Origin: Ch67 sp964491665
Lineage (GTDB): Bacteria; Pseudomonadota; Gammaproteobacteria; Pseudomonadales; Ketobacteraceae
Length of the DNA: 53,343 nt
Direction: 5' to 3'
Assembly (NCBI GenBank): GCA_964491665.1
Contig: CAZBII010000011.1
Span: 1 to 53,343, forward strand
Shown: positions 26,067 through 36,100 of the stretch, one piece after another
Layout: every line of letters begins with the position of its first letter
Position numbering within the stretch: the stretch's first letter is position 1
The notes under the pieces: generated by a model
Databases searched by the model: none
What the model saw: only the letters and a program-made list of their open reading frames with translations
Told to the model about the DNA's origin: nothing
Position numbers and translations under genes: made by a program

Positions 26067-27407
26067 ATGAAAGGGATTGGGAAGGGGATGGGGGGAAGGA
26101 AACAGCGGGTGGCGTGCAGGATTCTGTCGCTGGGTTTGTTGCTGCCGCTGGCGGGCTGCGAATATACCAACGATCTGCCGTTGCTGACACGTTATGTGGC
26201 GAAAAACGTGTGCACCGATGTGCAGGTGTCGGGGTATGACCCGGCGGCGAGCATCGCGTACGTCAGCAATATCGCGCCGCCGCTGCGCAAGAGCTGGAAT
26301 GTGCAGATCGATGCGGCCACTGGCGCGGTGACCGCGCGCAATCGCTGGCTGCCCACCTACGGAGCGCAGAAAGCGTTGCCCGTTGCCAGCGCCAGTGAAG
26401 GCTGTCGCAACCAGTTTGCCGGTGTGACCAGTGCTGCCGTGTCCACATTGCCGGTGCCGGATGTGACACTGGAGTGGCCCGACGCTGTGGGCCAGTTTCC
26501 CGCGCTGCAGCAGCTGGTGCAGGCGCAGGTGAATGCGGGCGCGCCGGCGTACACCACGGCGATTCTGGTGGTGCATGACAACCAGATCGTGGCGGAAGCC
26601 TATCGCGATGGCATCGGCCCGGATTCCCCGCTGAAAGGTTTTTCCATGTCGAAAAGCGTGGCCAACCTGCTGGTGGGACGGCTGGCGGATCAGGGGCTGC
26701 TGGATGTGAATGCGCCCATGACGTTGCCCGTGTGGCAGCAGGATGCGCGCGCCACCATCCGCTGGGACGACAGCCTGCGCATGAGCAGCGGCCTGAGCTG
26801 GAACGAGGCGTCCATCGGCAAGAACAATCAGCAGGGCATCCTGTTTTACGGCAGCGCTGATCCGGCTGCCTATGCCAGTGCGTCCACGCTTGCGGGCACA
26901 CCCGGTTCGACCTTCAATTATTCCTCCGCCGACTTCATGAATATCGCCACCGCGCTGGTGACGCACCATGCCAACTGGTTTGATCCGGGCTGGAATCTCG
27001 ACGGCCATTTCGCCCTGGAATTCTCGCCCGACGGAAAGGTGCCGCTGCTGCCGGAAGGTGTGCTGCTGACTACGCGCGGCTGGGCGCAACTGGCGTCGCT
27101 GTACATGAATGGCGGCCGGCTGGGCGAACAGCAGATCCTGTCGCCGGAATGGGTGGACTACAGTCTGACGCCCACCGCCGGCAATGGCGATTACGGCGCG
27201 GGCATCTGGCTGAACCGGGAGCAGAACCTGTTTCCGCAACTGCCGGCCGATGCGTTTGCGTTTCTCGGTTCCTACGATCGTTTCGTGACGGCGATTCCCT
27301 CGCGCAAGACGATTTTCGTGCGCATCGGTTTCAGCGACCAGCCGGGCGATTTCGACATGCAGGGATTCATGGTGCAGGCGCTGGCGTTGCTGCCGCAGCC
27401 GGAATGA
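26067..27407 (+). CDS. lipoprotein serine hydrolase, beta-lactamase / class C family
   Basis: 446 residues from ATG 26067. An N-terminal basic stretch and hydrophobic core end in the lipobox LAGC, so the protein is a likely lipoprotein. The class C beta-lactamase-like S-x-x-K is S193-M-S-K196 in GFSMSKSVANLL; the YXN-type motif is in the FNYSSADF region. Relatives include 6-aminohexanoate-dimer hydrolases and esterases. Upstream in-frame starts would put about 25 residues before the signal, so I reject them. Substrate unknown. It converges with the lipase-chaperone gene. Confidence 0.88.
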   Translation: MKGIGKGMGGRKQRVACRILSLGLLLPLAGCEYTNDLPLLTRYVAKNVCTDVQVSGYDPAASIAYVSNIAPPLRKSWNVQIDAATGAVTARNRWLPTYGAQKALPVASASEGCRNQFAGVTSAAVSTLPVPDVTLEWPDAVGQFPALQQLVQAQVNAGAPAYTTAILVVHDNQIVAEAYRDGIGPDSPLKGFSMSKSVANLLVGRLADQGLLDVNAPMTLPVWQQDARATIRWDDSLRMSSGLSWNEASIGKNNQQGILFYGSADPAAYASASTLAGTPGSTFNYSSADFMNIATALVTHHANWFDPGWNLDGHFALEFSPDGKVPLLPEGVLLTTRGWAQLASLYMNGGRLGEQQILSPEWVDYSLTPTAGNGDYGAGIWLNREQNLFPQLPADAFAFLGSYDRFVTAIPSRKTIFVRIGFSDQPGDFDMQGFMVQALALLPQPE

Positions 27408-27417
27408 GCGCGCGCCG

Positions 27418-28347
27418 TCAGAACGCTTCCGCGCGATCCAGCGTTTCCACCCGCAGCACATCGGCACCACTGAAAAAGCGGGCGCGCAGATCTTTCAGCG
27501 CGTCCTGCTGCAGGCGCAGGTCGACATCGTCCTTCAGCGCTTTCGCGCGCGCCTCCGCGTACTGTTCATAGCGCTCCATGAATTCCGGCGACGGCTCGTC
27601 GAACAGCAGCTGGGTTTCGATCAGCGCGATGGCGGCCTGCTCCTGCAGCATGCGGCTGTAGGCCTCGGGATCGACTTTGGCGATGCGCGGCACCGATACT
27701 TCCTCGTCGCCGTGGCGAATCATGCCCAGCGCGCGCTGCTGCACCGGCTCCGGCAGCGCTTCCGCCAGCGCTTCCAGCTGCGACTCGGATTCTTCCGGGT
27801 CGCGGTTGCGGGTCATGATGTCGATGTACTGGTAAGTGAAGGCTTCCAGCGCGGACCAGTCGGCGTACATGCTGGTGGCGGCCTCTTTCCCCAGATAGTG
27901 CTCGCGCAGTGCGCGCACGCGGTCCAGCACGGCGCCCAGGCTGGGCGCACCTTCCATCGGCAGCAGTTGCAGCGCCAGATTGAATTCCACGTAACGGTTG
28001 AGCAGGTCCTGCAGCTGTGCCTGTGCGGGTGCCGGCAGCTGGTCGCTGAACTGCAGCAGGATCTGCTGTTTCCAGCCATCGACAGGCTCTTCGGTGTGCT
28101 GGGCGGCGAAGGTGTCGAACAGCTGCTTGACGCGGGTGTCGGGCACCAGATCGCCGGCGGCGGTGACGGTAATGGGAATGTCGAGCAGTTCGAGAGTGCG
28201 CAGGTTTTCCGCCGATGCCGCAGGCGCGTTGCCGTCGCGGTCTGGCGTCGTGATGTCGTGGCCGGCCGGGTGATTGTCCGGTCGCAGCCAGAACAGCAGA
28301 ATGATCACGGCGAAGGCTGAAATCGCCAGGATCGTCAATTTGCGCAT
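27418..28347 (-). CDS. lipase-specific foldase (Lif)-like membrane protein
   Basis: 309 residues with an N-terminal anchor (KLTILAISAFAVIILLFWL) and a long helical periplasmic part, the plan of lipase secretion chaperones. The Lif motif, normally R-x1-x2-F-D-Y-(F/C)-L-S-A, appears only partly (RVKQLFDTFAAQ), and the helical repeats with E-Q-A-A-x-A-L-I-E match the family's mini-domain layout. I chose ATG 28347; the longer upstream frame is not protein-like. No lipase is encoded in this window, so its client must be elsewhere. Confidence 0.75.
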   Translation of the reverse strand: MRKLTILAISAFAVIILLFWLRPDNHPAGHDITTPDRDGNAPAASAENLRTLELLDIPITVTAAGDLVPDTRVKQLFDTFAAQHTEEPVDGWKQQILLQFSDQLPAPAQAQLQDLLNRYVEFNLALQLLPMEGAPSLGAVLDRVRALREHYLGKEAATSMYADWSALEAFTYQYIDIMTRNRDPEESESQLEALAEALPEPVQQRALGMIRHGDEEVSVPRIAKVDPEAYSRMLQEQAAIALIETQLLFDEPSPEFMERYEQYAEARAKALKDDVDLRLQQDALKDLRARFFSGADVLRVETLDRAEAF

Positions 28348-28412
28348 GGAGTGTCTCGAACCAACAGGTCTGGAGGGAAGAACAGTGCGCAAATATACCG
28401 TTCGCGCGCTTT

Positions 28413-29687
28413 TTATGAAAGGTTGATCAGGTTCTGTTGCTGCGGTTCGCAATGGGAAATCTGCGTGTTGAACCAGCAGTTGCGGCCGGCGTCCTTGGAT
28501 TTGTACAGCATCTGGTCGGCGGCGGAGACCAGCTTCTCCGGATTGAGGGTTTTCACCGGATAGGCGGTGGCGGCGCCGAGGCTGGCGGAAATCACCTTGG
28601 CGATCTGCGAGCCCTCGTGCCTGATGCCCAGCGCCAGGATGCGCTGCTGGATGCGCACCAGCGTGTTCTTGATCTGTGCGGCGTCGATGTTCGGGTACAG
28701 CAGGATGAATTCCTCGCCGCCGTAACGTCCCACCAGTTCTGCCGGCCGGCTGGCTTCCTTCTTCAGGGCGCGCGCGATCAGCGTCAGGCAGTGGTCGCCC
28801 GCCTGGTGGCCGTAGAGATCGTTGTACTGCTTGAAGAAGTCGATATCCAGCAGGATCACCGACAGCGGCTGCTTCTCGCGCTGGCAGCGGTTCCATTCCA
28901 GATGCAGGCGCTCGTCGAAATAGCGGCGGTTGGCCAGGCCGGTGAGCGGATCTTCCCGCGACAGTTTTTCCAGGTTGGCGTACAGCAGATCCTGTTGCGC
29001 CTTGTCGATTTCCAGCAGCAGCCCCTGCAGGAACATGACGCGCTCGCGGTGCTCGATGATGTAGGCAATGCCCATGCCGATCAGGTTGGCGGCGATGAAG
29101 TAGGCCTGGAAATCCTGGAACGAACCGGGCAGGTGCAGCACTTTCAGCAGCACCAGATGCAGCAGCCCGGCCAGATGGCTCCAGATCACCGTGACATAGA
29201 AACGCATCTTCGACATGGCGTAGAACACGATCACGGCGTAAATCGCGGTGGCGTGGGTGCTGGTGACGACGGACCGATCATGCACCGAGGCCGATGCCGT
29301 CATCAGGGTGGCCAGGATGATCATGGCGAACAGGCCCACATACCACTGGAAACTTTCGTTCAGCCGGGGCTGGCGGGGCAGCAGCACAATGGCCGCCAGA
29401 CAGACACCGGTGATGGCATAGCCCGCCGGAAACAGTGCCAGCTGCTCCAGCGAGTACTGGCTGAAGGCCAGCGCGCCCGCCAGCAGGTACAGCGCCACCA
29501 GATAGGCGCTGTTGGTCAGCAGGTTGTTCAGCGCCAGCTGGCGGTAGCTGCGGGTGAAATAGTCTTCCAGATAAGCCGGAAAGCGCAGCAGGCGGAACCC
29601 GCACGCCAGCACCGTGCTGATCTCGTGTCTCAGCGCAGGGTCGGCCACGGGCAGGGCGCGGATGTCGGGCTGGCGTTTTCGGGTCAT
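28413..29687 (-). CDS. membrane-bound diguanylate cyclase (GGDEF)
   Basis: 424 residues. The N-terminal half holds about five or six membrane helices forming an unassigned sensor. The C-terminal GGDEF domain makes cyclic di-GMP; the active-site loop is GRYGGEEFILLYP, an active GGEEF version, and DIDFFKQYNDLYGHQAGD is the metal and nucleotide site. The inhibitory R-x-x-D site is changed to R-P-A-E, so feedback control may be weakened. It precedes the HD-GYP gene's end on the same strand by 92 bp, suggesting a c-di-GMP pair. Confidence 0.92.
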   Translation of the reverse strand: MTRKRQPDIRALPVADPALRHEISTVLACGFRLLRFPAYLEDYFTRSYRQLALNNLLTNSAYLVALYLLAGALAFSQYSLEQLALFPAGYAITGVCLAAIVLLPRQPRLNESFQWYVGLFAMIILATLMTASASVHDRSVVTSTHATAIYAVIVFYAMSKMRFYVTVIWSHLAGLLHLVLLKVLHLPGSFQDFQAYFIAANLIGMGIAYIIEHRERVMFLQGLLLEIDKAQQDLLYANLEKLSREDPLTGLANRRYFDERLHLEWNRCQREKQPLSVILLDIDFFKQYNDLYGHQAGDHCLTLIARALKKEASRPAELVGRYGGEEFILLYPNIDAAQIKNTLVRIQQRILALGIRHEGSQIAKVISASLGAATAYPVKTLNPEKLVSAADQMLYKSKDAGRNCWFNTQISHCEPQQQNLINLS

Positions 29688-29778
29688 GGGCCTTCGTATT
29701 GGGGTGCGGTGGTGGAGGGCAGGTTGTGCCCCCGGGGATTTCTAAATCTAGCAGGCTTTTGTGGGTGTGCAGTAAACG

Positions 29779-31062
29779 TCAGAAGGTGCTGGCGTGACGG
29801 AAGTAGTGTTTTTCCCGATGAATGCTGTCGCGGGGCAGGGAGGGCAGGCTGGCCACGATGAAATCGGTGCAGCCCTCGGCGTTCAGGTCGAGAATGCGGC
29901 GCTTGAACCACTGCCAGGGCTTGCGGTCGTCCTCCAGGATCAGCACGCGCGGTTTCAGGCGCGCGGTCTTGTTCTGGCCGATCACGATCGCGAGGCGGTC
30001 GTCGTTCAGGGTGACTACCGAGCCGGTGGGATACAGGCCGATCGCCTGGATGAATTCTTCCACCAGGTAGCCGTCGAACAGGGTGTCGCGCAGCTGGAAC
30101 AGTTCGCGCACGGCCTCGGCGGAGGACAGCGGATTGTCCTGGAAGTCGTGGCTCACCAGGTTTTCGTAGTAGTCGGCCAGACCGATGATCTGCGCCAGGA
30201 AGGGAATGTGCCGGCCGGCCACGCCACGGGGGAAGCCGCTGCCGTCGTGGCGCTCCAGGTGGTGCGACACCAGCTTCACGATGCGGCTGTTGAAATCGTC
30301 GCTGGCCTTGAGCAGCTTTACGCCGCGCACCAGCGACCACTTCAGCATTTCCTGCACATGCGGGGTAGGTGTGCCCTTGATGCGCAGGATTTCCTGGGGA
30401 ATAGTGGTGTAGCCGATCTTGCAGACCAGCGATGCCAGCGCCAGGTCGGACATGGCGTCGCGGGTCAGGTCCAGGTGGCGGCCGCAGAGCACGGCCCAGC
30501 TGGCCAGGCGGATGGAATAGTTGAGCACGTCCTCGCTGTGGGATTCGATGCGGGACAGGTAGGCGAATGCGTCCGGGTTGCGGATCACGCTGTTCACCAG
30601 TTCGAACGACACGCTGCGCAGCTGCTCCAGGCTCAAACGGCCATCGTCAGCGGCGCTGCCCAGCACCTTGCGGATGCGGTCCTTGATGCGGCGGTGTACC
30701 TTGCGCGCCTGCTTCAGTTCGCTGTCAAGCGAAGTCAGGGACTTGTAGGGGTGATCGTTCTGGATGGTGCGGATGCGCAGGTTGATGATTTCGCGGCCGT
30801 TCCGGCGCTGTTTCTCTTCAAAATGCTCGGAAACGAAGCTGAATTCCTGCGCCTGGGGTCGCAACTTGCCCAGTGCGCGGGAGCGGCGCACATCGACGTA
30901 CACCCATTTGCACAGGTGCTGCAGCTTTTCCAGCTGCGTGCGGTCCTCGATGTGAAAGCCCTGGATCGGGAACGGTGTTTCGCGCCACGGGCGGTCGATG
31001 CCCGAAACGAACATGCCGATCTGCAGATCTTCAGCGGTGACTTTCTGGGTTCGTACTGCCAT
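29779..31062 (-). CDS. HD-GYP domain protein with degenerate catalytic motifs
   Basis: 427 residues: an N-terminal DUF3391-type segment (VTAEDLQIGMFVSGIDRPW) and an HD-GYP domain from about 165. The usual HD pair is replaced by V213-C214 in LASLVCKIGYTTIP, the HHExxDGxGYP motif reads H267-H-L-E-R-H-D-G-S-G-F-P278, and the D-x-Y-D-A-L motif is DYYENL (297-302). Canonical members cleave c-di-GMP using the metal-binding HD; here that is missing, so the protein is probably a sensor or binding protein, not an active phosphodiesterase. Start 31062 begins MAVRTQKVTAEDL. Confidence 0.85.
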   Translation of the reverse strand: MAVRTQKVTAEDLQIGMFVSGIDRPWRETPFPIQGFHIEDRTQLEKLQHLCKWVYVDVRRSRALGKLRPQAQEFSFVSEHFEEKQRRNGREIINLRIRTIQNDHPYKSLTSLDSELKQARKVHRRIKDRIRKVLGSAADDGRLSLEQLRSVSFELVNSVIRNPDAFAYLSRIESHSEDVLNYSIRLASWAVLCGRHLDLTRDAMSDLALASLVCKIGYTTIPQEILRIKGTPTPHVQEMLKWSLVRGVKLLKASDDFNSRIVKLVSHHLERHDGSGFPRGVAGRHIPFLAQIIGLADYYENLVSHDFQDNPLSSAEAVRELFQLRDTLFDGYLVEEFIQAIGLYPTGSVVTLNDDRLAIVIGQNKTARLKPRVLILEDDRKPWQWFKRRILDLNAEGCTDFIVASLPSLPRDSIHREKHYFRHASTF

Positions 31063-31253
31063 TCGTGCGGGCTGTCGCCTTGGCCGGATTTAAAGAATAG
31101 GGATGTCAAAAATTGTAATCCGCCTGTTGCGGATATTGCAAAGTGGTTCGCGGTTTTTCAGTTGTATTTGTCGTACGCCCGTCCGATTGTCGCTGCGCTG
31201 ATCAGGACCGTGTAACGTTTGGTAAGCGGTGCCGTCTGCTTTGCGTCAATCGC

Positions 31254-31282
31254 TTGACACGACGATCAAATTTGCCTTTGAT
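31254..31282 (+). promoter_or_regulatory. candidate sigma-70 promoter of the cdi operon
   Basis: TTGACA at 31254-31259, a 17-bp spacer and TTTGAT at 31277-31282 (4 of 6 to TATAAT). It lies 37 bp before the cdiB start codon. The rest of the 31063-31318 interval holds no other clear gene or site. Confidence 0.5.
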
Positions 31283-31318
31283 ACGCGCCTTTCCAATCTC
31301 GTTCAGTAGTAGCAGACC

Positions 31319-33133
31319 ATGCAGGGATCGCATCACGGATCTGCCCCCGGTTCAGTGTGGGTGGCGGGTACCGGTCGTTTTGAGTCAGGAAGGCGTGTCG
31401 GGTTCCGTCCGCTCGTCATTATTCTCTTCTTTTTTGTAGGGTGTCTGGCCTGGGTCTGGCCGGGTGCGGCGGTTATGGCCGATCCCGCCGAGGACGCCGC
31501 CAGCCGTGAGTTCCAGCGCCAGCAGGAGCGGGACCAGCAGCTGCGCCAGCGCCATGAGCCCCGTCCGGATGTGCGTACCCCGCCAGCCGCGCCGGTGGCC
31601 GATGCCGGTATTCCCCGCGAGGAAAGCCCCTGCTTCCGTATCGAACGCATTACGCTGAGCGGCTATAAATCGCGCCGGTTCCAGTGGGCGCTGGAGCACG
31701 CCGGGCAGACGCCGGACGGCGGTACCGATCTGAACCTGCCGCAGTGTCTGGGCGGACGCGGCGTCAATCTGGTCATGCAGCGCATCCAGAACGCCATCAT
31801 CGCGCGCGGCTATGTCACCACCCGGGTGCTGGCCCAGCCGCAGGATCTCAATTCCGGCCACCTGCAACTCACCCTCATCCCCGGCCGCGTGCGCGACATC
31901 CGCCGCACGCCGACCGCCAATCCCAAGGTCACCCTGTGGAATGCCGTTCCGGCCCGCTCCGGCGATCTGCTCAATCTGCGCGATCTGGAGCAGGGGCTGG
32001 AGAATTTCCGTCGTGTGCCGACCGCCGAGGCGGCCATCCAGATTGAACCGGCCGCCGCGCCTGACGCGCGTCCGGGCGAAAGCGATCTGGTGGTGGACTG
32101 GCAGCAGCGGTTGCCGTTTCGCACCAGTCTGGCGCTGGACGATGCCGGCTCGGAAACCACCGGCAAATACCAGGGCAGTGCCACGGTGTCGCTGGATCAC
32201 TGGCTGCGTTTCAACGACCTGTTCTATGCCAGCTTCAATCAGGATCTGGGGGGCGGCGAGGATGGCGATCGCGGCACCAGGGGGCACACCCTGCATTACT
32301 CCTTCCCGTTCGGTTACTGGCTGTTCGCGGTGACCTCCAGCACCAGCGATTACCACCAGTCGGTGGCCGGCGCCAGCCAGACCTATGTTTACAGCGGCGA
32401 AAGTGACACCGGGGATTTGCGCGTGTCGCGTCTGGTTTATCGCGATGCTGTGCGCAAGACCACGCTGGGGCTGCGGGCCTGGACCCGCTCCTCGCGCAAT
32501 TTCATCGACGATACCGAAGTGGAAGTGCAGCGCCGGCAGATGGCGGGCTGGGAATTCAATGCCGGCCACCGCGAATTCATGGGCCAGTCCACGCTGGATG
32601 TGAACTTTGCCTACCGGCGCGGCACCGGTGCCGGCGATTCGCTGCAGGCGCCGGAGGAAAATTTTGGCGAAGGCACTGCCCGCCCGGAAATCATTACCGC
32701 CGACGCCCAGTTCAATCTGCCGTTTGCGCTGGCATCGCAACCTTTGCGTGTCACCAGTCTGATTAGGGCGCAGTGGAATCAAACCCCGCTGGTGCCGCAG
32801 GACCGCTTCAGCATCGGCAGCCGTTACACCGTGCGCGGCTTTGACGGGGAAAGTGTGCTGTCGGCGGATCGGGGCTGGCTGGTGCGCAATGATCTGGGCT
32901 GGCAGCCGGGCCAGTGGGGGCAGGAGCTGTACCTGGGCGTGGATTACGGGCAGGTGAGCGGCCCCAGCAGTGCGATGTTGCTGGGCACGCGTCTGAGCGG
33001 CGCCGCCATCGGACTGCGCGGCGGTTATCGCCAGTTTGCCTATGACGTGTTTGCCGGAACGCCGATCGAGCGTCCGGAAGGCTTTGAAACGGCGTCCACC
33101 AGCGCCGGTTTCAGCATGAGTTTGTCGTTCTGA
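31319..33133 (+). CDS. cdiB: two-partner secretion outer-membrane transporter (TpsB / CdiB)
   Basis: 604 residues of the ShlB/FhaC/HecB family, which exports a TpsA protein across the outer membrane. An N-terminal helix and plug-type segment precede two POTRA domains (RIERITLSGY..., then RGYVTTRVLAQPQDLNSGHLQLTLIPGRV) and a 16-strand barrel, ending in GFSMSLSF with a C-terminal aromatic residue. The VRGFD motif of the FhaC family is present in RYTVRGFDGESVL. The ATG at 31319 lacks a strong ribosome-binding site and the signal region is odd, so the true start may be a little downstream. Confidence 0.92.
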   Translation: MQGSHHGSAPGSVWVAGTGRFESGRRVGFRPLVIILFFFVGCLAWVWPGAAVMADPAEDAASREFQRQQERDQQLRQRHEPRPDVRTPPAAPVADAGIPREESPCFRIERITLSGYKSRRFQWALEHAGQTPDGGTDLNLPQCLGGRGVNLVMQRIQNAIIARGYVTTRVLAQPQDLNSGHLQLTLIPGRVRDIRRTPTANPKVTLWNAVPARSGDLLNLRDLEQGLENFRRVPTAEAAIQIEPAAAPDARPGESDLVVDWQQRLPFRTSLALDDAGSETTGKYQGSATVSLDHWLRFNDLFYASFNQDLGGGEDGDRGTRGHTLHYSFPFGYWLFAVTSSTSDYHQSVAGASQTYVYSGESDTGDLRVSRLVYRDAVRKTTLGLRAWTRSSRNFIDDTEVEVQRRQMAGWEFNAGHREFMGQSTLDVNFAYRRGTGAGDSLQAPEENFGEGTARPEIITADAQFNLPFALASQPLRVTSLIRAQWNQTPLVPQDRFSIGSRYTVRGFDGESVLSADRGWLVRNDLGWQPGQWGQELYLGVDYGQVSGPSSAMLLGTRLSGAAIGLRGGYRQFAYDVFAGTPIERPEGFETASTSAGFSMSLSF

Positions 33134-33149
33134 CCAAAAGGGATTTTGC

Positions 33150-36100
33150 ATGAACAAGCGCAGTGATCGCGGAGTTTTCAGACTGGGTATGCGGCCTTTC
33201 CTGCTGGGGGTGAGTGTCGTGCTGCTGCCGGTGACGGCGCGGGCCGAGATCGTGGCGGACCCGTCGGCGGCCGCCAACCAGCGCGCCACCGTGCTGGAAG
33301 CGGGCAACGGTGTGCCGCTGGTGAATATCCAGACGCCCAGCGCCGCCGGTGTGTCGCGCAACCAGTACACGCAGTTCGACGTGCAGAACAACGGCGCGAT
33401 TCTCAACAACAGCCGCACCAACGTGCAGACGCAACTGGGTGGCTGGGTGCAGGGCAATCCCTGGATGGCGGGTGGCACCGCGCGCGTCATTCTGAATGAA
33501 GTGAATTCCAGCAATCCCTCGCAGCTGAATGGTTTTGTGGAAGTGGCCGGCAATCAGGCGCAGGTGGTCATCGCCAATCCCGCCGGCATTGCCTGCGACG
33601 GCTGCGGTTTCATCAACGCCAATCGCGCGACGCTGAGTGCCGGGCAGGCGCTGGTGAATGGCGGCGCGATCCAGGGCTATCAGGTGCAGGACGGGCGCGT
33701 CAGCATTACCGGCGCCGGCCTGGACAGTGGCAGTGCAGGTTACACCGATCTGATCGGTCGTGCGGTGGAAGTAAATGCCGGCGTGTGGGCGCAGAACCTG
33801 AATGTGGCGGCCGGTGAAGGCACGGTGGCAGCGGATGCCAGCGGAATTGCGCCGGCGGGTGGCAGTGCCGCAACGGGTGTCGCAATCGACGTGTCGCAGC
33901 TGGGCGGCATGTACGCCAACAGCATTCATCTGGTGGGCACCCAGGCGGGCGTGGGTGTGCGCAATGCCGGCCAGATCGGCGCGGCGGCGGGGCAGGTCTC
34001 CATCAGCGCCGATGGCCGCATCGAAAACAGCGGCACGGTGAGCGGACAGAACACCACGCTGGCAGCAAACACGGTCGCCAACACCGGCGTCATCGACGGC
34101 CAGACCACGCGTATCGACGCCACCACCCTCGACAACACCGGCAGCGGCCGCATCTACGGCAATCAGGTTGCCATCGGCGCCACCACCGTGAACAACGTGG
34201 CGGACGGCGGCGCGGCCCCTGTGATCGCCGGGCGCGAGCGGGTGGACATCGGTGCGCAGACTATCAACAACCGCGAGCATGGCCTGATCTACAGCGGTGG
34301 CGACATGGCCATTGGCGGAGGGCTGGATGCGCAGGGGCGTGCGACGGGGCGGGCGGATACGCTGAACAATGCCAGTGCGACGGTGGAGTCGGTGGGGAAT
34401 CTGGATCTGGCGGTGCGCAACATCGTCAATAGCGACGAGCATCTGGTCACTGCACAGGTGGAGATTTCGTCGGAACGGATACATGAGTTTCGGGGGGACG
34501 GTGACCAGGACCGTTATACGGAGGATCAGATTGGCTGGAGAGAGGCTGATCCCAGAGCCAAGGATCTGCGGACGCCAGAAGGTGTTTACGATGTGTGGTT
34601 TGAATACGACTACACGCGTACCGTTACCGAAACGCAGGTCGTTGAATCAGACCCTGCAGAGATCATCTCTGGTGGCAATCTGCGTCTGGATATCGATCTG
34701 CTGGACAACCAGAACAGTCATGTCATTGCTGGTGGCGACATCACCGGGGATCGTGGCAGGCTGGTCAACACCTCCGCGCCTGCCTATACCCTGGTGACGG
34801 ACTACGGCTGGGTTGAGCGTAACCGCCGGGTTGAAGAAGAGGATGCAGGGGGCAGCAAGTCGCACTGGGAGCAACGCACCAGCCGCTCGGTTTACCACGT
34901 GGTGAACAACAATCCCTTCAATCTTGGCCTTGCTTTTGACGAAGAGTATTCCAGTCGAGCGGGTACTGGTGTGGATCTGCCCGACAGCAGTCTTTACAGC
35001 ATCAATCCTGCTGCACCCAACGGTTATGTGATCGAAACCGATCCCCGCTTCACGGACTATCGCAACTGGTTGTCGAGCGATTACATGCTGGACCTGCTGG
35101 CGGTTGACCCTGCCACCACGCAGATGCGTCTGGGCGATGGCTTCTACGAGCAGCAGTTAATCCGCGAACAGATGGCACAGCTGACCGGTCGCCGTTTCCT
35201 GGATGGATATGCCGACGATGAAGCCCAGTATCTGGCGTTGATGAATGCAGGTGCAACGTTTGCGCAGGCGCATGAACTGATTCCGGGTGTGGCGCTGACG
35301 GCTGATCAGATCGCACAACTCACCAGCGACATCGTCTGGCTGGTGGAAGAAGACGTCAAACTGCGAGACGGCTCCACGACGAAAGCGCTGGTGCCGCGTC
35401 TGTATGTGATGGTGCGAGACGGTGGTGTCAGCCAGGACGGCGCATTGATTGCGGCGGACAATATCCGTCTGGAAATGAGTGGTGATGTGGTCAACAGTGG
35501 CACGCTGTCCAGCCGCAACGTGCTGGCGCTGACGGCCGAGAATGTGAAGAACCTCGGTGGCAACATTACCGGCGAAAATGTGGAAATGTTTGCCCGTCAA
35601 GACATCGATAATCTGGGTGGAAATGTGCGCGCGGCCGCCAGCATGATTGCAGCGGCGGGGCGTGACATCAACGTGGCCAGTACCACGTCCACGCACACGA
35701 CGGAGCAAGGCAATTTCACCAGCGTCGACCGCGTGGCAGGCATTTATGTCAGTGGTGGCAATCTGCAGATGCATGCTGGCCGCGATATGAATCTGACGGG
35801 CGCTGTCATTTCCAATGACGCGCTGACCAGTGAAGCGGCGATTGCCAGCAGCACGATTCTGAGTGCGGATCGCGACTTCATGCTCAACGCGGTGGAGGAA
35901 GGCAGCGAACAGCACATTGTGTGGGAGCCGGGTAGCTATCTGGACGAAACGGAAACCCATGACGTGGGTACGCGCATCCAGTCCAGTGGTGATGTGCAGG
36001 TATCGGCAGGCCATGATGTGACAGGAACTGCCGCGCGTATCGGCAGTAGTGCGGGCGCAGTCAGTGTTGAAGCTGGTCAGGACATCCGCCTGCAGGCCGG

